From: CAG-103 sp905215475
GTDB lineage: Bacteria; Bacillota; Clostridia; Oscillospirales; Oscillospiraceae
Direction of reading: 5' to 3'
Length of the DNA: 9,061 nucleotides
Assembly: GCA_905215475.1 (NCBI GenBank)
Contig: CAJMPW010000010.1
Coordinates: 1 to 9,061 of the forward strand
In this document: positions 5,146-9,061 of the stretch, piece after piece
Numbering within the stretch: the stretch's first letter is position 1
Layout: each line of letters starts with the position of its first letter
Notes under the pieces: generated by a model
Seen by the model: only the letters and a program-made list of their open reading frames with translations
Database searches by the model: none
What the model was told of the DNA's origin: nothing
Program-made: the position numbers and the translations under genes

Positions 5146-5772
5146 TCAGCAGCAGGGGGAAAAGCAGGGATTGCAGCACAGGTTGAGCAGACACATATCC
5201 GCGCACCAGCTTCCTGTGCCGAAGCCGCTGTTCGGATATCCGGCACTATAGGTCGCATAGGCCGTGCCGCCGCTCTCGATCTGGCGCAGCAGCCGCTGGA
5301 TATCCGGGTTAGTCGGATCCATCGCAGCCGCACGGCGCGCATCCGCGAGCGCCTGCACACGGTTGCCCGCACCGGCGTTGGCCATGGCGCTGATCGCGTA
5401 CCAGTTGGCGTCGCGCTCGGCCAGCGGCACACCGGAGAGCGCCTGCAGCGCCTCGGCAAAGTGGCCGACGTGGATGAAATTTGCCGCAGCCTGATATTCC
5501 GGCCGGATACCGGGATCGCGCTGTGCGCCCCAGCCGCCATACGCACCGTAGCCGCCTGCCTGACCATAGCCGCCGGACGCGCCGTAGGCATTGGCAGTCC
5601 CGTTTTTGATCGCGTCATAGGCCGCGTTGACTTCGTTCATTTTTTCCGTCGCGCGCGGATCGTCCGGGTTCAGGTCCGGATGATATTTCTTGGCCAGACG
5701 GCGATAAGCCGCCTTGATCTCCTCTTCACTCGCGTTTCTGGAAACCCCGAGAACTTCATATGGGTCTCTCAT
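5146..5772 (-). CDS. J-domain protein with Gly/Tyr linker, TPR-like region and Cys-rich tail
   Basis: 208 residues. J domain at 1-57 (DPYEVLGVSRNASEEEIKAA, HPD at 31-33, NEVNAAYDAIK), the signature that stimulates Hsp70/DnaK ATPase. A Gly/Tyr-rich linker follows (61-82, GGYGQAGGYGAYGG). Residues ~91-165 look like two TPR-type helical repeats (AANFIHVGHFAEALQAL, NWYAISAMANAGAGNRVQAL, ARRAAAMDPTNPDIQRLL). The last 19 residues hold seven cysteines (190, 194, 199, 200, 203, 207, 208), in a pattern unlike the CxxCxGxG zinc repeats of true DnaJ. The start is supported by GGGAGGAG, 6 nt upstream. The ATG overlaps the DUF5685 stop as ATGA, so translation is probably coupled. It is a specialised co-chaperone, not DnaJ itself: the client-binding domains are missing. 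The tail could bind metal, be lipid-modified or form disulfides; none can be told from sequence. Sure of the J domain. Confidence 0.9.
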   Translation of the reverse strand: MRDPYEVLGVSRNASEEEIKAAYRRLAKKYHPDLNPDDPRATEKMNEVNAAYDAIKNGTANAYGASGGYGQAGGYGAYGGWGAQRDPGIRPEYQAAANFIHVGHFAEALQALSGVPLAERDANWYAISAMANAGAGNRVQALADARRAAAMDPTNPDIQRLLRQIESGGTAYATYSAGYPNSGFGTGSWCADMCLLNLCCNPCFSPCC

Positions 5773-6593
5773 TCGGCGCTCCTCCCGATCTTATGTTTTT
5801 TCACGGCCGCCTCATACCGCAGCCATACGCCGGAGTATAGAATGTTGCGCAGCAGCTCGATATCCTGCAAGACCGGCAGTGCCTCAAACGCCGTCGCGCA
5901 TTCGCCGAGCAGCATCCGCAGCAGCGCATACAGATCCGCGTCCTGCGGCAGAGCGCGCAGCGGATTGTAGCGCCCATGGCTGCGGTCCTCCGGCAGGTCG
6001 ATCACCGCGTCAAGCAGGTAGATAAACCGTCCCAGCGCCTCGCCGAACGGTCTCAGGCGGGCATCCCAGAGCTCACCTGTCACAAACAGCTCGCCCATCA
6101 GCCGTCCGAAGCAGTTCGCCGCAGCGTCCATATCGCCGGTGTCGGCCTGTTCGATCTCGCCCAGCTGCGCCATGCACTGCTCGATCGCGGCACACTGGCG
6201 CGGCCAGCGCACACGTGCGGCGGCGCATTGGCGGCTGAGTGCCTCGGACTCCCAATACTTCAGCGCGCTGCCGTCATCCTGCCAGTCATCGCGGCAATTG
6301 TAATACGCCAGCACGACGTTCATGTCGGCGGCGTAGTCCGTGTAGCGCGTCTGCCAGTAAAAATGCTTGCGCAGCGGATGCGCGGGACACAGCTCCATGC
6401 CGCGCTCCTCATCCGCCTCATACAGCGCCGAGAGCAGCAGCACCAGAAACGTCATGTCATACGTCAGCGTCAGGCGGCCGGAAAACCCGTGCCGCTGCTT
6501 GAGCACCCGGCACAGCCCGCAGTAGCAGCCCTTATAGCGATCCTTCTGCGGCTGGGTCAGGCCCTCGAGATTTGCGATCACATATCCAAACAT
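5769..6593 (-). CDS. DUF5685 family protein
   Basis: 274 residues from the ATG at 6593, chosen because the family begins MFGYV and a TGAGG site lies 9 nt upstream; the frame stays open to 6704 but overlaps the preceding gene. Recognised as DUF5685 from MFGYVIANLEGL, then YKGCYCGLCRVLKQRHG (C23, C25, C28) and LTYDMTFLVLLLSALYE. The rest is mostly helical with two acidic clusters: YYNCRDDWQDDGSA (~97-110) and YLLDAVIDLPEDRSHGRYNP (~182-201). Their spacing recalls the metal-binding Asp motifs of all-helical prenyl-transferring enzymes, which is only a suggestion. Function is unknown. It lies 11 bp after the zinc-ribbon gene, and its stop overlaps the J-protein start (ATGA), so the three act as one operon. 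The pairing of DUF5685 with a J protein suggests that the J protein acts on it or on its assembly. Fairly sure of the family name, no idea of the reaction. Confidence 0.85.
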   Translation of the reverse strand: MFGYVIANLEGLTQPQKDRYKGCYCGLCRVLKQRHGFSGRLTLTYDMTFLVLLLSALYEADEERGMELCPAHPLRKHFYWQTRYTDYAADMNVVLAYYNCRDDWQDDGSALKYWESEALSRQCAAARVRWPRQCAAIEQCMAQLGEIEQADTGDMDAAANCFGRLMGELFVTGELWDARLRPFGEALGRFIYLLDAVIDLPEDRSHGRYNPLRALPQDADLYALLRMLLGECATAFEALPVLQDIELLRNILYSGVWLRYEAAVKKHKIGRSAE

Positions 6594-6604
6594 CAGCCGC
6601 TGCC

Positions 6605-7009
6605 TCAGGTCTTGCGCTGGAAGGATGTGCCGCACTTGCGGCAGACGATGTTGATCTTGCCCTTGCCGCGCGGCACACGCAGGCGTGTCCTGCACGAGGG
6701 GCATTTATAAAAGCGGTAATCATGCCGCTGATGCCAGCGGTCGACCGCGCCGCGCCACGCGCTCGTCACCTTGTAGCGCTGGCGCAGGTACGCGCCGTTT
6801 TCCTGCTGGCGGCGGTAGACATTGCGCGAAAACATCCGGAAATAGGTCACGATCAGGCCGAGTACGGCCAGCGACCACAGAATGCGCGATGCGTATCCAT
6901 GCACGAACATGCTGACGACCAGCAAGATCAGCGTCAGCACGGACAGGAGGCGGTTGAGCGCGTCCATTCCGTTTCTGCCCATCATCCATTTTGCAAACCG
7001 TTGTCTCAT
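6605..7009 (-). CDS. Small membrane protein with C-terminal zinc ribbon
   Basis: 134 residues. The ATG at 7009 is preceded by AAAGGTGAT, a good ribosome site. A short basic N-terminus is followed by two likely membrane segments, ~21-37 (LLSVLTLILLVVSMFV) and ~43-59 (ILWSLAVLGLIVTYF). An Arg/Lys-rich stretch (RNVYRRQQENGAYLRQRYK) puts the C-terminal half in the cytoplasm. The end is a zinc ribbon with C103xxC106 (YKCPSCRTRLRVPRGKGK) and C123xxC126 (IVCRKCGTSF), the four ligands for one zinc. First gene of the operon with DUF5685 and the J protein; its own promoter is at 7049-7057. Function unknown: membrane anchoring of a zinc ribbon could serve protein or nucleic acid binding. I know similar small proteins next to DUF5685 genes but cannot name a characterised one. 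Sure of the topology and zinc ribbon. Confidence 0.85.
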   Translation of the reverse strand: MRQRFAKWMMGRNGMDALNRLLSVLTLILLVVSMFVHGYASRILWSLAVLGLIVTYFRMFSRNVYRRQQENGAYLRQRYKVTSAWRGAVDRWHQRHDYRFYKCPSCRTRLRVPRGKGKINIVCRKCGTSFQRKT

Positions 7010-7048
7010 GACCGATCACCTTTCCAGGCTGCTTAATTTCACTGTTGT

Positions 7049-7057
7049 ATTTTATCA
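7049..7057 (-). promoter_or_regulatory. Extended -10 promoter of the zinc-ribbon/DUF5685/J operon
   Basis: Minus-strand TGATAAAAT: TG, one base, then TAAAAT (7049-7054). No -35 at 16-18 bp; the nearest is TTGATA with a 20-bp spacer. An extended -10 can work without one. The distance to the ATG is about 40 bp. The remainder of 7060-7188 holds no gene, only GC-rich short inverted repeats. Confidence 0.45.
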
Positions 7058-7188
7058 CATGACTATGAGAAATATATCAAAGAACTGTAAACACCGCGAT
7101 CTGCGGCGAAAAAATGCGTCTGCGGCGGCATCGCTTCTGCCGGCAAGAGCGGCGCCGCCGTCTGAGAAGCAGCGCTGCGGCACATAGC

Positions 7189-7222
7189 AAAAAGCGCCGC
7201 AAACGTTCGTCTGCAGCGCTTT
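7189..7222 (-). terminator. Terminator of the 5S-tRNA unit
   Basis: Minus-strand stem AAAGCGCTGCA (7212-7222) with TGCGGCGCTTT (7191-7201), one G-U pair, loop of 10, ending in five Ts (7189-7193). The first base of the stem is the last A of the encoded CCA of tRNA-Trp, so the terminator abuts the tRNA. Confidence 0.75.
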
Positions 7223-7297
7223 GGCAGGGGAAGAAGGCTTCGAACCCTCGGCCTACGGTTTTGGAGACCGTCGCTCTACCAACTGAGCTATTCCCCT
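7222..7297 (-). tRNA. tRNA-Trp (anticodon CCA)
   Basis: 76 nt with encoded CCA. Acceptor AGGGGAA/TTCCCCT closes, discriminator G. D arm TAGCTCAGTTGGTAGAGCG, anticodon stem ACGGT/ACCGT around CTCCAAA, T arm with GGGTTCGAAGCC. Last gene of the operon before the terminator; 15 bp from the upstream tRNA. Confidence 0.95.
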
Positions 7298-7312
7298 ATA
7301 TGATCGAAAAAT

Positions 7313-7389
7313 TGGTGGGCCTTCAGGGACTTGAACCCGGGACCGACCGGTTATGAGCCGGTTGCTCTAACCAACTGAGCTAAAGGCCC
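7313..7389 (-). tRNA. tRNA with CAT anticodon, probably Ile2 (else elongator Met)
   Basis: 77 nt with encoded CCA, discriminator A. Acceptor GGGCCTT, D arm TAGCTCAGTTGGTTAGAGC, anticodon stem CCGG/CCGG around CTCATAA, T arm GGGTTCAAGTCCC. It is not the initiator: base 1 pairs and the anticodon stem lacks GGG/CCC. The acceptor start GGxCCTTTAGCTCAG and the CGGCTCATAACCG anticodon arm resemble the Bacillus minor tRNA-Ile as I recall it, whose C34 is turned to lysidine by TilS so that it reads AUA. Identity between Ile2 and Met is inferred. Confidence 0.85.
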
Positions 7390-7401
7390 ATATTCAAAGA
7401 A

Positions 7402-7424
7402 TGCCGCCACGGTCGGTGACGGCA
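7402..7424 (-). other. Spacer hairpin between tRNA-Asn and tRNA(CAT)
   Basis: Minus strand TGCCGTCAC paired with GTGGCGGCA (9 bp, one U-G), loop CGACC. It fills the middle of a 42-bp spacer and has no T-run after it. Likely a processing stem rather than a terminator. Confidence 0.6.
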
Positions 7425-7431
7425 ATATCTC

Positions 7432-7507
7432 TGGCGCCTCCTGTAGGATTCGAACCTACAACCCTCCGGTTAACAGCCGGATGCTCTACCGTTGAGCTAA
7501 GGAGGCA
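7432..7507 (-). tRNA. tRNA-Asn (anticodon GTT)
   Basis: 76 nt with encoded CCA. Acceptor TGCCTCC/GGAGGCG with discriminator G, D arm TAGCTCAACGGTAGAGCA, anticodon stem CCGG/CCGG around CTGTTAA, T arm GTAGGTTCGAATCCTAC. First tRNA after 5S. Confidence 0.96.
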
Positions 7508-7512
7508 TTAAG

Positions 7513-7540
7513 CAAGGGATTCGCCTGAGCGAATCCCTTG
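7513..7540 (-). other. Perfect spacer hairpin between 5S and tRNA-Asn
   Basis: 12-bp perfect stem CAAGGGATTCGC with GCGAATCCCTTG, tetraloop. It begins one nucleotide after the 5S 3' end and ends five before tRNA-Asn, so it makes up nearly the whole spacer. No T-run follows. Probably guides cleavage between 5S and tRNA. Confidence 0.75.
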
Positions 7541-7541
7541 T

Positions 7542-7657
<116 letters not shown>

Positions 7658-7679
7658 TATGGTAAATGGCTCACGCCAA

Positions 7680-7708
7680 ATACTACTATAAAATTGACCT
7701 CGTGTCAA
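7680..7708 (-). promoter_or_regulatory. Consensus promoter in front of 5S rRNA
   Basis: Minus strand: TTGACA (7703-7708), exactly 17 bp, TAGTAT (7680-7685), and an A6 run just upstream of the -35 like a short UP element. Expected start about 7672, roughly 15 nt before the 5S 5' end. It lies inside the rRNA operon, after the Glu and Lys tRNAs. Confidence 0.65.
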
Positions 7709-7719
7709 GAGTTTTTTCC

Positions 7720-7748
7720 CCGTAGGATGTGTACCACACATCCTACGG
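7720..7748 (-). other. Perfect hairpin after tRNA-Lys
   Basis: 13-bp perfect stem CCGTAGGATGTGT with ACACATCCTACGG and a 3-nt loop, two nucleotides after the CCA of tRNA-Lys. On the minus strand it is followed by GGAAAAAA, not Ts, so it is not a classic terminator there. It could mark the 3' boundary of the 23S-Glu-Lys transcript. Confidence 0.7.
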
Positions 7749-7750
7749 AG

Positions 7751-7826
7751 TGGTACACCATCAGGGACTCGAACCCTGGACACCCTGATTAAGAGTCAGG
7801 TGCTCTACCAGCTGAGCTAATGGTGC
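7751..7826 (-). tRNA. tRNA-Lys (anticodon CTT)
   Basis: 76 nt with encoded CCA, discriminator A. Acceptor GCACCAT with ATGGTGT, so the first pair is G1-U72, a wobble. D arm TAGCTCAGCTGGTAGAGCA, anticodon stem CCTGA/TCAGG around CTCTTAA, T arm CAGGGTTCGAGTCCCTG. It lies between 23S and 5S. Confidence 0.94.
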
Positions 7827-7837
7827 TCATAAAAAAG

Positions 7838-7912
7838 TGGTGACCCGAGGGAGAGTCGAACTCCCGATTGGGGCGTGAGAGGCCCCCGTCTTGACCACTT
7901 GACCATCGGGCC
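7838..7912 (-). tRNA. tRNA-Glu (anticodon CTC)
   Basis: 75 nt with encoded CCA. Acceptor GGCCCGA/TCGGGTC, D arm TGGTCAAGTGGTCAAGAC, anticodon stem GGGGC/GCCCC around CTCTCAC, T arm GGGAGTTCGACTCTCCC. First gene after 23S, 77 bp downstream of it. The CTC isoacceptor reads GAG, the preferred Glu codon in this GC-rich genome. Confidence 0.94.
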
Positions 7913-7989
7913 ACAGTTTCCATCTGCACCTTCAAAACCGAACAGAGGATGAAAGATTCACAAGGCGGTTTGCCTGCAACAATCTTGTA

Positions 7990-9061
<1,072 letters not shown>

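Noticed and set aside
5976..6710. 244-codon plus-strand frame opposite DUF5685
   Set aside because: It is antisense to a recognised family, spans two genes and has no ribosome site.
7114..7356. 80-codon plus-strand frame with a protein-like end
   Set aside because: It reads antisense across two tRNA genes and a terminator; a known spurious annotation type.
7913..7989. Promoter in the 23S to tRNA-Glu spacer
   Set aside because: A TTGTGA is present but no -10 at a proper distance. The spacer has only short stems and a GTTCGGTTTTGAA stretch common downstream of rRNA genes.

Overview
The window looks like chromosomal DNA from a GC-rich Firmicute of the class Clostridia, most likely the Oscillospiraceae/Ruminococcaceae group. 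The evidence is the dnaX-ybaB pair with a Firmicutes-type YbaB, strong GGAGG-type ribosome binding sites, a DUF5685 gene coupled to a J-domain gene, a PRK06851-type P-loop protein, and tRNAs with encoded CCA ends. This placement is inferred from family recognition; no search was run.

Layout, left to right. (1) Positions 1-861, plus strand: the 3' end of dnaX, then ybaB. recR, which often follows in this group, is absent. (2) Positions 862-1135: a gene-free stretch made almost entirely of hairpins, bracketed by two near-identical palindromes; the second is the terminator of the dnaX-ybaB unit. (3) Positions 1136-3195: a Y-family DNA polymerase (DinB type, minus strand) divergent from an XRE/LexA-like S24 repressor (plus strand). 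The 137-bp gap between them carries a 9+9 bp inverted repeat sitting exactly over the polymerase -10 box and a direct repeat over the repressor -35 box. This looks like a compact damage-responsive switch. (4) Positions 3249-5092: a HAD phosphatase (minus) divergent from a duplicated P-loop protein (plus), with overlapping divergent -35 elements. (5) Positions 5146-7009, minus strand: a three-gene operon of a two-TM zinc-ribbon protein, a DUF5685 protein and a J-domain protein with a Gly/Tyr linker and a seven-cysteine tail. (6) Positions 7189-9061, minus strand: the distal part of an rRNA operon.

In transcription order the rRNA part reads 23S (3' about 1.07 kb) - tRNA-Glu(CTC) - tRNA-Lys(CTT) - hairpin - consensus promoter - 5S - hairpin - tRNA-Asn(GTT) - hairpin - tRNA(CAT) - tRNA-Trp(CCA) - terminator. 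Two tRNAs between 23S and 5S, and a promoter of its own in front of 5S, are the unusual points.

The most interesting candidates are the dinB/S24 switch, the split rRNA operon, the P-loop protein whose second half has lost its Walker A residues, the uncharacterised zinc-ribbon/DUF5685/J-protein operon, and the hairpin array at 872-1130. No CRISPR array, transposase, prophage gene or insertion sequence was seen.
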